From positions 1 to 64,000 of the forward strand of contig NZ_CAMYOM010000007.1 in the NCBI RefSeq assembly GCF_947260015.1: DNA of 64,000 nt, written 5' to 3'. Positions 46,648 through 54,981 of the stretch are shown piece by piece. The number at the start of each line of letters is the position of its first letter. The first letter of the stretch is position 1. This DNA comes from an uncultured Eudoraea sp. Lineage in GTDB: Bacteria; Bacteroidota; Bacteroidia; Flavobacteriales; Flavobacteriaceae. Position numbers and translations under genes: made by a program. The notes beneath the pieces were generated by a model that did not search any database, had not been told where the DNA came from, and saw nothing but the letters and a program-made list of their open reading frames with translations.

Positions 46648-47622
46648 TTACCAGTCATGAAGGCCCAATAATTTCTTGCCAAGTTCAGATAATTTAGCAG
46701 TATCGTATCTGTTCTGTTCCCAATTTCTTGGATCACCCGGAAATGCATAACCCTCAGGAGCTATTCTGTTCTTCCAGGAATTAATCCGCCATTGTCTTAA
46801 TTCTTCATTTTCTTCCTCTGCCGGCATCATAGAAATATATTGGGCAATCCTAACTTTATTTTCAGATTTGTTTGGCCTGATCCCATGGGGCTCCGTGCTA
46901 TTAAAAATAAGAAGGTCACCAATTTCTAATTTTACTTTTACAATTTTATCTTCCAGTTCTGAAATATCCGGTTGAAAGTGATCCCGGTCTTCCGGCTGTG
47001 TAAGCTTCCAACTTTCGTAATTCCGGTACAGCCATGGAATGCACTGAAAACCTCCCATATTCTCATCGGTTTGATCTGCAAGTGCCAATACTCCCTGTAC
47101 ATTCTGCGGTTTGGTTTCAGGGTCATAATCCCAATGAATAAAACCTTTCCTTTCAAATCCCGGCCTTTGAGGAAAATTGAGATTTGCTCTATCAATTGTT
47201 ACCCATAATTTTTCAGTTCCCCAAACATCCACAAAGGCATCATAAACGCGTTGCATTTGCCTGTTATTCCATAAGTATTGGTTATTGTATACCTCAACCA
47301 TACCCGTTCCTGTTAGTTCTTTCATTTGCATTTCAGCCCTTGGTGGAGCATACCAGGTTTCACTATCGTTAGGGTCCTTTTCATCAAATTCCCACAAAAA
47401 ATCTGCTGTTGCCTTTGCCTGGGATGCAGAGACCGCATTTTTAATTACTATATAGCCGTTATGCTTCCAAAATTCCCAGTCCTTTTCGCTAAGAACCCTT
47501 AACGGAACATTATTAGACCGATCATTTAATTCCATTTTGCTACTTGTCGCCGTTGAGGGGTTTCCAGGAATATCCTTATGAGCCTTATTGGCCATTTCCA
47601 GTTTGGAGGCTGCTTTTTCCAT
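46648..47622 (-). CDS. Phytanoyl-CoA dioxygenase (PhyH)-family Fe(II)/2-oxoglutarate oxygenase
   Basis: A 324-residue non-haem oxygenase. The iron-binding facial triad is His163-x-Asp165 (FIHWDYD) and distal His246 (TEPHGIRP), and Arg258 (KVRIAQY) is the expected 2-oxoglutarate ligand, so the active site is complete. An N-terminal extension of about 40 residues (Ser/Asn-rich) precedes the fold. The substrate is unknown; PhyH relatives hydroxylate acyl-CoAs, ectoine or small acids. The gene is divergent from an AraC-type regulator with 146 bases between, a typical regulator-target layout. Confidence 0.9.
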   Translation of the reverse strand: MEKAASKLEMANKAHKDIPGNPSTATSSKMELNDRSNNVPLRVLSEKDWEFWKHNGYIVIKNAVSASQAKATADFLWEFDEKDPNDSETWYAPPRAEMQMKELTGTGMVEVYNNQYLWNNRQMQRVYDAFVDVWGTEKLWVTIDRANLNFPQRPGFERKGFIHWDYDPETKPQNVQGVLALADQTDENMGGFQCIPWLYRNYESWKLTQPEDRDHFQPDISELEDKIVKVKLEIGDLLIFNSTEPHGIRPNKSENKVRIAQYISMMPAEEENEELRQWRINSWKNRIAPEGYAFPGDPRNWEQNRYDTAKLSELGKKLLGLHDW

Positions 47623-47685
47623 ATTTATATTGTATTGTGATTAAAAGATAGTCAAATCTAAATAGATCGAATGGAGATCACCACC

Positions 47686-47699
47686 TTGATTTTGATCAA
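47686..47699. promoter_or_regulatory. Palindrome in the PhyH/AraC divergent region
   Basis: TTGATTTTGATCAA is an inverted repeat (5-4-5) close to the middle of the 146-base region between the PhyH oxygenase and the AraC-type regulator. It is a candidate binding site for that regulator or another dimeric factor. Confidence 0.3.
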
Positions 47700-47768
47700 T
47701 ATTTGAACTATATTAACATTCTAAAACATTAATTACCTAGATAATAGCAATTTTGTTAAATTTTTGAT

Positions 47769-48617
47769 TTGAAAATACAATTAGAACAAATAAATCCGGA
47801 TGCCAAAAGCTCCTTCCGATTGCTACACAATCCCAGATTGAATGATTTATTCTACTGGCATTCTCATCCGGAATATGAACTGGTGTATATAGAAGGGGCT
47901 AATGGAACGAGGCACGTAGGGGATCATATTTCTCAATATGAACATAGTGATCTGGTGTTAATAGGGTCTAATATTCCTCATTTGAACTTCGATTATGGTA
48001 TTCAGACCGAATACAAAAAAGAGGTTTTACATGTCAGTTCGGCATTCAAGAAAAAAATATTTACTGAAATCCCAGAGCTAAATGAAGTATTTGAACTCTT
48101 TGAAAAATCTCAGCATGGAATAGCTTTCACCGGAAAAACAAAGGTAAATATTGGCTCAAGACTCAAAAAACTTTATGTTTTGGGACCCTTTTCACAGTTT
48201 CTTGAAGTACTGCATATTTTCTCCATTTTAGCGGCCTCTAAGGAGTATGTATTATTACATGATTATCCGGTAATAAATAAATACAGTCAAAAACAACAGG
48301 ACCGCTTAAAAAACATCTATGCATTTATAGATGAAAACTACCAAAGGAAAATTGAGCTTAAAGAAGTGGCAGCACTTTCCAATTTGAGTAAAGAAGCTTT
48401 TTGCCGATATTTTAAAGGTGCCACAGGAAGTGTTTTTACGTCATTTTTAAACCAATATCGTATTAGCCAGGCTAAACGATTACTTTTGAAAGGAAGAAAT
48501 ATCAGTGAGACTTGCTACGACTGTGGTTATGAAAGTCTATCCTATTTTAATCGTATCTTTAAAAAAATTGCGAATGAAAATCCTTCTGATTTTAAAAAAA
48601 GATATCTGAAAAGGTAA
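47769..48617 (+). CDS. AraC-family transcriptional regulator with cupin sensor domain
   Basis: A 282-residue transcription factor. The N-terminal cupin (about residues 20-160) has FYWHSHPEYELVYIEGANGTRHVGDH, which suggests ligand and possibly metal binding. The C-terminal AraC domain (about 185-282) has two helix-turn-helix motifs: IELKEVAALSNLSKEAFCRYFK and ISETCYDCGYESLSYFNRIFKK. The frame begins with TTG at 47769, immediately before MKIQLEQINPDAK, and no closer ATG fits. It is divergent from the PhyH oxygenase gene, its most likely target. The inducer is unknown. Confidence 0.92.
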   Translation: MKIQLEQINPDAKSSFRLLHNPRLNDLFYWHSHPEYELVYIEGANGTRHVGDHISQYEHSDLVLIGSNIPHLNFDYGIQTEYKKEVLHVSSAFKKKIFTEIPELNEVFELFEKSQHGIAFTGKTKVNIGSRLKKLYVLGPFSQFLEVLHIFSILAASKEYVLLHDYPVINKYSQKQQDRLKNIYAFIDENYQRKIELKEVAALSNLSKEAFCRYFKGATGSVFTSFLNQYRISQAKRLLLKGRNISETCYDCGYESLSYFNRIFKKIANENPSDFKKRYLKR

Positions 48618-48711
48618 TTCTTATTAGTACCCAAAACCCGGAAAATTTACTTTCATCCTACACCAATAAATAGCTTTAAATTAGTAATGGTCTCCAAAAT
48701 AATTAATGACC

Positions 48712-48922
48712 AAAAAAAACCGCCCTTGGATTTAAATCCAGGGCGGTTTCTAACTAAATAACCAACCAAAAATAATTTTTCATTCTCATACCATTCTCTA
48801 CTATCTTTAATAACGCGTAATTCAAAGTTTTCATTGCACAGAAACAGGTAAACCGATGTTAAAATTTTATGCATTTCATCGTTTTCTAAATTGAGGGGTT
48901 GTTAGTCTCTTGCATAGCCAAT
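48712..48922 (-). ncRNA. Structured element 2: candidate free small RNA
   Basis: No minus-strand gene lies upstream within the gap, so a minus-strand terminator here implies a separate transcript. A promoter-like pair (TTTG at 48958-48955, 18 bases, TAATTTAC at 48936-48929) would give an RNA of about 210 nt ending at the terminator. It contains a CGATG/CATCG stem (48881-48854) and the exact 17-mer TTTGGTTGGTTATTTAG (48770-48754) of element 1, 5 bases before the terminator stem. The 73-codon ORF through this region runs into the terminator and is not believed to be a gene. The rest of 48618-49009 is empty. Confidence 0.45.
48718..48748 (-). terminator. Terminator of element 2
   Basis: AACCGCCC-TGGATTT pairs with AAATCCA-GGGCGGTT with a single bulged base, followed by eight T on the minus strand (GGCGGTTTTTTTTGG). 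It faces no minus-strand gene, and is oriented opposite to the AraC and gpsA genes that flank it. Confidence 0.9.
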
Positions 48923-48983
48923 TTATTCGTAAATTATTATAACTCTATGACTTTCAAATATCTAAGTCGTTATTTTTTTTAAT

Positions 48984-48991
48984 TACATTTG
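48984..48991 (+). promoter_or_regulatory. Putative -7 element of the gpsA promoter
   Basis: TACATTTG matches the Bacteroidota -7 consensus TAnnTTTG exactly and lies 18 bases before the ATG at 49010, giving a very short leader. No good TTTG -33 box lies 17-23 bases upstream, so this is a partial match. Confidence 0.35.
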
Positions 48992-49009
48992 ATGGTCTAA
49001 TTTAATTTG

Positions 49010-50011
49010 ATGGAAAAAGAATTAAAAATTGCAGTTCTTGGTGGTGGAAGTTGGGCAACAGCTATTGTAAAAATGCTCACTGAAAACCAGGATAAAGTAA
49101 TCTGGTATATGCGCAATGAGGATGCTTTAGAATATATAAAAGTCAACAAACACAACCCTAATTATCTTACTTCTGTTGAGTTTCAACTGAAACAATTAGT
49201 TCTTACCAATGATATGGACGAGGCGGTTTCCATGGCTAATCTGTTGATTTTTGCAATTCCATCTGCTTTTTTAGAGAGTGAACTCAAAAAACTTACTATC
49301 CCTTTAAGGGACAAAATTATATTCTCAGCTATCAAAGGAATTGTTCCCGAAACTGGTTTAATTGTTGGAGAGCATTTTCATCAAAAGTATAATATTCCCA
49401 TTGAAAATATTGGGGTGATTACTGGTCCTTGTCATGCCGAAGAAGTGGCCCTGGAGCGCTTGTCCTATTTAACAGTTGCCTGTGCAGATACCGCTAAAGC
49501 CAGGATGCTATCTGAACATCTGAACAGCCATTATATTAAGACCAAAATTTCCGATGATATCATAGGCACTGAATATGCTGCAATGCTTAAAAATATTTAT
49601 GCATTGGCGGCAGGTATAGCTCACGGATTAGGATATGGCGATAATTTCCAATCTGTTTTAATGAGCAATGCTATCCGCGAAATGAAACGTTATATTTCCA
49701 GAGTTCACAAGATGAAACGGAATATTAACAATTCTGCCTATCTGGGGGATTTACTTGTTACGGGTTATTCAACTTTTAGTCGGAACAGGATGTTCGGGAA
49801 TATGATTGGCAAAGGGTATAGAGTAAAAAGTGCTATGATGGAAATGAAAATGATAGCAGAAGGTTATTACGCAACGGAAAGTGCTTATAAATTAAAATCA
49901 ACATTTAAAAAGAAAGTTAAGACTCCAATTATTGATGCTGTGTATGATATCCTTTATATGCAGAAGAGCGCCAAATTAACTTTCAAGGCACTTACAGATA
50001 AATTAGATTGA
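49010..50011 (+). CDS. gpsA: NAD(P)-dependent glycerol-3-phosphate dehydrogenase
   Basis: A 333-residue cytoplasmic enzyme reducing dihydroxyacetone phosphate to sn-glycerol-3-phosphate for phospholipid synthesis. The N-terminal dinucleotide fold is KIAVLGGGSWATAIVKML. FSAIKGIVPETG, GVITGPCHAEEVALERL, AAMLKNIYALAAGIAHGLGYGDNFQ and the substrate loop YLGDLLVTGYSTFSRNRMFG are conserved. A TTG three bases upstream is in frame, but ATG at 49010 is preferred. It is tail to tail with glpD, the catabolic counterpart, and is separated from it by a short stretch with a possible gene remnant. Confidence 0.95.
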   Translation: MEKELKIAVLGGGSWATAIVKMLTENQDKVIWYMRNEDALEYIKVNKHNPNYLTSVEFQLKQLVLTNDMDEAVSMANLLIFAIPSAFLESELKKLTIPLRDKIIFSAIKGIVPETGLIVGEHFHQKYNIPIENIGVITGPCHAEEVALERLSYLTVACADTAKARMLSEHLNSHYIKTKISDDIIGTEYAAMLKNIYALAAGIAHGLGYGDNFQSVLMSNAIREMKRYISRVHKMKRNINNSAYLGDLLVTGYSTFSRNRMFGNMIGKGYRVKSAMMEMKMIAEGYYATESAYKLKSTFKKKVKTPIIDAVYDILYMQKSAKLTFKALTDKLD

Positions 50012-50201
50012 CCCCGAAATTTTGTAATCACTTCTATTAAAGCCGGAGGAGATTTAAGTGATGCGGAAGATGCATTAAAAAAGGAGTGGCTTGATGCCTG
50101 AAGCATAATGTTGGGACACCATGCTTCCTGTAACACTGGATGAGAATGGATTTTACTCAATTCCAATACCTGGAGGGACCATAATATTAGAAAAAAAGTA
50201 A
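50012..50201 (+). pseudogene. Possible degraded gene remnant downstream of gpsA
   Basis: Two adjacent coding-like stretches in different frames lie here. 50012-50101 reads FVITSIKAGGDLSDAEDAL and ends LDA-stop; 50121-50201 reads MLPVTLDENGFYSIPIPGG then TIILEKK-stop. Both have normal amino-acid composition and no stops inside, but neither has a full start or a family, and a frame change lies between. They look like the C-terminal end of one lost surface-type protein. Chance coding is possible. Confidence 0.25.
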
Positions 50202-50273
50202 AGAGGTGCCAACCATAGCCCGATTTACATATTAATTTCTGATTCCGGGACATTACTTTTTAGAAAATTAATA

Positions 50274-51977
50274 TTAAATCCGGTCTAAAGAAAAAACAGA
50301 ATGTTCATGTATTTCTTGAAGCATTTTTTCTTTCCAGGAAAGAATTTGTGAATCTTCCAATTTAAAAATTGACTTGAATTCACCAAGAATCGGATCCAGT
50401 AAAAAAGGTATGCTTTCAATATCGAAATATAAGCGCCCCGTTCGGCGGATAAAAAAGTCCATGGGAGAAGTTATCATTTCATAATTAATTCCGTAATGAA
50501 GTTCGGCTTTGGCCATTCTTATGTATGGATCTTCATCTTTTAGTATGGAGTAATCCTTTAAAATAGCCTCAGTTTGCTTGCCATAGGTTGTCACCAGGTA
50601 CCAAGCATCATATTCTGTAAAACCTTCTGCTGCTATTCGTTCAAATATTTCTGAAATGTACTTTTTGACGTGTTTGGATTTCCTGAAATCATTACCGCAT
50701 AGCGGAATCTGAACAGTTGTACATTCTTCAAGTTCAATTCCTTCTTCCTCTTCCATTTTTTTAGATAGCAGGTTTACAACTCTTTCTGCCATTTTTCGAT
50801 ACCCGGTAAGTTTGCCTCCAGCCATACTTATAAGACCGGTATCTGAAATAAATATCTCATCCTTACGGGATAATTCGGAAGTAGATTTTCCCTCATCATG
50901 TATTAAGGGCCGCAAACCAGCCCAGGAAGAGATAATATCCTTCAATTCCAAATTTATCTTAGGAAACATATTATTAACCGCTGATACTAAATAAAGGGCA
51001 TCAGCCAAATCCAGTTTAACATCATCTTTATCCTGATCATAATTTGTATCGGTTGTCCCCACATAGGTAATTTTACCTCGGGGGATAGCAAAAATCATTC
51101 TCCCGTCAGGAACATCAAAATAAACAGATTGCTTTACCGGTACTTTTGAATGCGGAAATACCAAATGAACCCCCTTTGTAAGATGAAGGCGTTTCCCTTT
51201 TTTAGAATTATTTATGCTTCGCAATTCATCTACCCATGGGCCGGTAGCACTTATCACATATTTTGATTTAATAGTAAATTCATGTCCGGCGATAACATCC
51301 TTAAAATGTAGCCCTGAAATAATATCGTCAGTATAATCAAAGGCTGTGACCTCAGCATAATTCAATGCTACCGCACCGAATGTAAGGCTGGTCTTTATAT
51401 TTTCAATTGTTAACCTGGCGTCGTCTGTGCGATATTCAGCATAATAACCGGCCCCTTTTAATTTCTTCTTTGGCAATAACGGCTCCAGTTCTAATGCCTC
51501 TTTTTTTTCAAGCATTTTACGCTTGTCATCGCCTGAAACCTGTGCCAGAATATCATAGACCTTTAAGCCAATAGATGTTAGCCATTTTCCATATGACCCA
51601 CCGTCAATTAACGGGAGTAACATTTTTTCGGGAAGCACCAGGTGCGGTGCAAGTTTATGAACTATAGCCCGTTCAGATCCCACTTCTTTTACCAACCAAA
51701 AATCAAACTGCTTGAGATATCGAAGGCCACCGTGAATTAACTTAGTAGATTTACTACTGGTTCCTGATGCAAAATCCCCTTTTTCTAACAGAGCCACTTT
51801 TAGCCCTCTGGCAGCTGCGTCAAGGGCAATACCACCTCCGGTAATTCCACCTCCAATAATTACAAGATCGAATTTGGTATTAGTTAAGTTTTGAATGATT
51901 TCATTCCGGTCAAGGCTTGAAAATGGTACGTTCTCCTGCACGTTTTTATAAATCAAAGTAAATTTATTTAGGTCCAA
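50274..51977 (-). CDS. glpD: FAD-dependent glycerol-3-phosphate dehydrogenase/oxidase
   Basis: A 567-residue flavoprotein, membrane-associated in bacteria, that oxidises glycerol-3-phosphate to dihydroxyacetone phosphate and feeds electrons to quinone. The FAD motif is FDLVIIGGGITGGGIALDAAARGL at residues 36-59, followed by SGTSSKSTKLIHGGLRYL, MIFAIPRGKITYVGTTDTNYD and SWAGLRPLI. The length matches the longer GlpD/GlpA-type. No glpK or glpF is adjacent. It converges on gpsA, and the ABM gene follows upstream after 92 bases. Confidence 0.95.
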   Translation of the reverse strand: MDLNKFTLIYKNVQENVPFSSLDRNEIIQNLTNTKFDLVIIGGGITGGGIALDAAARGLKVALLEKGDFASGTSSKSTKLIHGGLRYLKQFDFWLVKEVGSERAIVHKLAPHLVLPEKMLLPLIDGGSYGKWLTSIGLKVYDILAQVSGDDKRKMLEKKEALELEPLLPKKKLKGAGYYAEYRTDDARLTIENIKTSLTFGAVALNYAEVTAFDYTDDIISGLHFKDVIAGHEFTIKSKYVISATGPWVDELRSINNSKKGKRLHLTKGVHLVFPHSKVPVKQSVYFDVPDGRMIFAIPRGKITYVGTTDTNYDQDKDDVKLDLADALYLVSAVNNMFPKINLELKDIISSWAGLRPLIHDEGKSTSELSRKDEIFISDTGLISMAGGKLTGYRKMAERVVNLLSKKMEEEEGIELEECTTVQIPLCGNDFRKSKHVKKYISEIFERIAAEGFTEYDAWYLVTTYGKQTEAILKDYSILKDEDPYIRMAKAELHYGINYEMITSPMDFFIRRTGRLYFDIESIPFLLDPILGEFKSIFKLEDSQILSWKEKMLQEIHEHSVFSLDRI

Positions 51978-52069
51978 TTACAAATATAAAGGTTAATACC
52001 CCTTTCACTAATACTAAGGCTTTAAGTAAAGGTTATTATTGAAGCAATAAAAAAAAACGATAGCTTGTT

Positions 52070-52378
52070 TTAATGTGTGGCTGTAAATTCGTATTCCCTT
52101 TCAACAAGGCAGATTCTTATTTTGTACCATTTATACCATTCTTTTTTCCCTATTTCCTGCGCAGCCAGGTGTTTGAGATTGGATTTCCATCTTGATATAG
52201 ATTCCAGGTTTTCCCAATAACTTACAGATATTCCTAATTCCCCCGTTGCGCTTTCAAAACCCAAATAACCAGATTGTTTTTTGGCTAATTCTTCCATTTG
52301 TATGGACATTAGACCATATCCTTTATCCCCGGAAGTCCTGGTGCTGGTAAAGATTACGGCATAATAAGGTTTTATCAT
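52070..52378 (-). CDS. Antibiotic biosynthesis monooxygenase (ABM)-fold protein
   Basis: A 102-residue dimeric ferredoxin-like fold protein. Typical segments are YAVIFTSTRTS, LMSIQMEELAKKQSGYLGFESA and VSYWENLESISRWKSN with His in LKHLAAQEIGK, as in the short YdhR/heme-oxygenase-like ABM proteins. A quinone or haem monooxygenase activity is possible, but many members have no known substrate. It is 6 bases downstream of the next uncharacterised gene on the same strand, so the pair is co-expressed. Confidence 0.85.
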   Translation of the reverse strand: MIKPYYAVIFTSTRTSGDKGYGLMSIQMEELAKKQSGYLGFESATGELGISVSYWENLESISRWKSNLKHLAAQEIGKKEWYKWYKIRICLVEREYEFTATH

Positions 52379-52384
52379 GACCGT

Positions 52385-52741
52385 TTAATATATAAAAGCT
52401 CGTTCTACAAAATAATTCACTATAGCCTCTTTCATTAATACAGATTGCTCTCCTGCCTTTAATGGCGGAAGTGACTCCTTGATAATATAGTGTGGCCAAC
52501 CTTCCTCGTCAAAAAACTCAAACTCATAATATCCATAAGGTTCCAATAGTTTGCATATGGCAATATGCATCAGGTTAACTTTTTCTTCCTTTTTATACGT
52601 CCTGTGATATTGACCTAGCTCCTGGATGCCAATAAGGTAAATAATCCCATCTACATCCATTGGATCTCCATCGGAAAACCTGGCAGATAATTTCTTAATG
52701 AGTTCTTCCCACCTGTCTTTTAATTGAATATCTCTGCTCAT
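52385..52741 (-). CDS. Conserved hypothetical protein
   Basis: A 118-residue soluble protein with no recognised function. The frame opens at 52771, but MSRDIQLKDRWEELIKKL at 52741 looks like the true start; the extra N-terminal residues (IFKFFLIIK) are unlike the rest. Features: an acidic DGDPMDVDGIIYLIGIQELGQ region, a middle LMHIAICKLLEPYGYYEFEFF and an alkaline-to-acidic C-terminus. No catalytic motif is apparent. It heads a two-gene unit with the ABM-fold gene. Similar proteins occur throughout Flavobacteria (family recall, not verified). Confidence 0.75.
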   Translation of the reverse strand: MSRDIQLKDRWEELIKKLSARFSDGDPMDVDGIIYLIGIQELGQYHRTYKKEEKVNLMHIAICKLLEPYGYYEFEFFDEEGWPHYIIKESLPPLKAGEQSVLMKEAIVNYFVERAFIY

Positions 52742-52847
52742 TTTTATTATCAAAAAAAATTTAAAAATCAAAATTAATCCTGAACTCCTCTTTTAGAAAA
52801 AATCAAAGGTACAAATCAAAATTCTATATTTGTGCAAACAAATTTCC

Positions 52848-53339
52848 GTGAATCTTCTGGATATCATTTTGGGATTATTACTGGCATATGGCCTTTATAA
52901 AGGTCTGAAAAATGGTCTCTTTGTTGAAATCGCCTCTCTAGCCGCCATTATTATTGGACTTTATGGTGCAATTCAATTTTCTTACTTAACGGGTAACTAC
53001 CTTTCTCAAAACATGGATTGGGATGAAAATTACATAAAATTAACGGCATTCATAATTACTTTTGTAGCTATTGTGCTTCTGGTTAATATGGCTGGAAAAA
53101 TACTTACAAAAATTGCAAATTTTGCCATGCTTGGATTACTCAATAAACTTGCAGGTGGGTTATTTGGTGTATTAAAAACTACCGTTATCCTTGGTACACT
53201 TTTGTATTTTTTTGAAAGTGCAAGTTCTTCATTTAATCTAATTGAAAATAATACGGTTGCAGAATCTATTCTTTATAAACCGGTCAGAGATATGGGCGCT
53301 CTGGTTTTTGGAAACGTAATTGAAGTATTTAATGACTGA
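52848..53339 (+). CDS. CvpA-family membrane protein
   Basis: A 163-residue inner-membrane protein with about four transmembrane helices, of the family first linked to colicin V production in E. coli. The start chosen is GTG at 52848 (NLLDIILGLLLAYGLYKGLKNGLFVEIASL), the usual CvpA N-terminus; the frame extends back to a TTG at 52830 that would add six residues. A second conserved region is AMLGLLNKLAGGLFGVLKT. CvpA is now associated with bile and envelope tolerance. It is divergent from the hypothetical/ABM pair (106-base gap). Confidence 0.9.
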   Translation: MNLLDIILGLLLAYGLYKGLKNGLFVEIASLAAIIIGLYGAIQFSYLTGNYLSQNMDWDENYIKLTAFIITFVAIVLLVNMAGKILTKIANFAMLGLLNKLAGGLFGVLKTTVILGTLLYFFESASSSFNLIENNTVAESILYKPVRDMGALVFGNVIEVFND

Positions 53340-53497
53340 TAATTGATGAAAAGTGCAGTTCATCGAAAAAAATGGGTTTTTCACATGCTTTTTTCATAAT
53401 TTCTTTAATATTACCAAGATGATCTTTTTAATAAGGATCCAAGAGAACACCCCACTCTACCTTTACCCTACTTACAAATAGAACAATAGAACACTAT

Positions 53498-53974
53498 ATG
53501 AAAATGAGATTGCCTATTGCTGTCTTGGTTTTATTTGTATTGTTGGCTGGATCTTGTAGCACAGAGCCAATTGAAAATATAAATATTCCGAGTTCTGAAA
53601 ATGCCGTTTTGGTAGAACAGGCACTTTTGGATATTGTAAATGACCATAGGAACAGTTTGGGTTATTCATCATTACTTTTTAGCGAAGTTGCTTATGAGTA
53701 TGCCAACTCTCATACCGATTATATGATTTCCAATGGCAGTTTAAGTCATGATAACTTTAGTTCAAGAGCCTCTAAAATTTCGAGCGCAGTAAATGCTGAA
53801 TACGTAGCTGAAAATGTTGCCAAAGATTACCCAGATGCTACCACAGCTTTAGAGAAATGGCTTGATAGTCCTAATCATCGTAAAACAATTGAAGGCGAAT
53901 TTACACACACTGCCGTAAGCGTAAAGAAAGACTCCAGCGGTAAATTCTATTTTACTCAGTTGTTCTACCGTTAG
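53498..53974 (+). CDS. CAP-domain (SCP/PR-1-like) lipoprotein
   Basis: A 158-residue exported protein with a lipoprotein signal ending LLAGSC (Cys20). Residues about 40-158 form a CAP domain: ALLDIVNDHRNSLG, HTDYMISNGSLSHDNF, EYVAENVAKDYPDATTALEKWLDSPNHRKTI and TQLFYR at the end. His and Glu of the CAP cavity are present (HTDYM, AENVA, HDNF). Secreted bacterial CAP proteins are of unknown activity. It stands alone, with 158 bases upstream and no ORF in that gap. Confidence 0.9.
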   Translation: MKMRLPIAVLVLFVLLAGSCSTEPIENINIPSSENAVLVEQALLDIVNDHRNSLGYSSLLFSEVAYEYANSHTDYMISNGSLSHDNFSSRASKISSAVNAEYVAENVAKDYPDATTALEKWLDSPNHRKTIEGEFTHTAVSVKKDSSGKFYFTQLFYR

Positions 53975-54063
53975 TCTGCTCCAGAAAATTTTCTTTTCTT
54001 ACATTTGACAGGGAGTATTACTTTTAATACATTCTAATATCATTCCTTAATAATTAGAAAACA

Positions 54064-54609
54064 ATGTCTATAGAACCTCCATTTAATCTTCACAAGTGGA
54101 TTGAAGAAAACAGAGACTTACTAAAACCCCCTGTTGGAAATAAGAATTTATATAAAGATGCCGGTGATTATATAGTTATGATCGTTGCAGGGCCAAATGC
54201 AAGAAAAGATTATCACTACAATGAAACAGAGGAACTTTTCTTTCAATTAGAAGGTCATATAGATATTCACGTGCAGGAAGACAGACAAAAAAAAACAATG
54301 AAACTGGGGCCTGGTGATATGTACCTGCATCCTGCAAAAGTCCCCCATTCTCCTGTTAGGCACGAAGGCTCCATTGGTTTGGTTATAGAACGTAAGAGAA
54401 ACCAAATGCAAATAAAGGACGGTCTACTTTGGTTTTGCGATAATTGCAACCATAAACTTCATGAAACTTATTTTATACTACACGATATTGAAAAAGATTT
54501 TTTATCGCATTTTTCATATTTCTACGGTTCGGAAGAATTAAGGACCTGTGATAATTGTGGAACGGTTATGTCTGTTGATGATAGATTTACTGATATAAAA
54601 GAAAGATAA
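54064..54609 (+). CDS. nbaC: 3-hydroxyanthranilate 3,4-dioxygenase
   Basis: A 181-residue cupin enzyme that opens the ring of 3-hydroxyanthranilate to 2-amino-3-carboxymuconate semialdehyde in the kynurenine pathway. The catalytic iron ligands are His51 (DYHYNETEE), Glu57 and His95 (KVPHSPVRH). The second, rubredoxin-like iron site of bacterial enzymes is present as Cys125/Cys128 (WFCDNCNH) and Cys162/Cys165 (TCDNCGTV). It is 3 bases upstream of the DUF1304 gene, and an ALDH7-type gene follows. Tryptophan dioxygenase, an earlier enzyme of the route, is at 19-20 kb. Confidence 0.96.
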   Translation: MSIEPPFNLHKWIEENRDLLKPPVGNKNLYKDAGDYIVMIVAGPNARKDYHYNETEELFFQLEGHIDIHVQEDRQKKTMKLGPGDMYLHPAKVPHSPVRHEGSIGLVIERKRNQMQIKDGLLWFCDNCNHKLHETYFILHDIEKDFLSHFSYFYGSEELRTCDNCGTVMSVDDRFTDIKER

Positions 54610-54612
54610 AAA

Positions 54613-54981
54613 ATGAAACTTACGATTACTATTTTTATCGGAATTGTGGCGGCACTGCACCTATATTTTCTTTGGTTCGAAATGTTTGCCTGGACTACCA
54701 GGGGTAAAAAGATCTTTAAAAAATTTCCTGAAGACATGTTTGAACCAACAAAATCTCTTGCTGCAAACCAGGGCCTGTATAACGGCTTTTTAGCTGCTGG
54801 CCTTATTTGGACTTTTTTTATTCAGGACCTATTTTGGAGTGTAAATATTTCTATCTTTTTTCTGAGTTGTGTTTCAATTGCTGGTATTTATGGAGCCCTA
54901 ACTGCTGATAAAAAAATATTCATTGTGCAGGCACTACCTGCTCTGATTGCACTACTTCTAATCTTTATTAATCAGGCCTAA
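54613..54981 (+). CDS. DUF1304 membrane protein
   Basis: A 122-residue membrane protein with four transmembrane helices (about residues 3-20, 50-68, 75-93 and 100-118), of the DUF1304 family. The second segment contains LAANQGLYNGFLAAGLIWTF, the family signature, and the loop FAWTTRGKKIFKKF is basic. Function is unknown. It starts 3 bases after the 3-hydroxyanthranilate dioxygenase stop codon, so the two are co-transcribed. Confidence 0.9.
   Translation: MKLTITIFIGIVAALHLYFLWFEMFAWTTRGKKIFKKFPEDMFEPTKSLAANQGLYNGFLAAGLIWTFFIQDLFWSVNISIFFLSCVSIAGIYGALTADKKIFIVQALPALIALLLIFINQA

Noticed and set aside
48653-48874. A 73-codon ORF on the minus strand
   Set aside because: Its second half is the translation of the element 2 terminator stem and T-run, and the codons match no family. 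The region is better explained as a structured RNA with a terminator.
49954-50253. A 99-codon ORF on the minus strand overlapping the end of gpsA and the gap to glpD
   Set aside because: It covers the real gpsA end in antisense, has no recognisable domain, and its composition (Ser/Leu-rich) is that of a shadow ORF.
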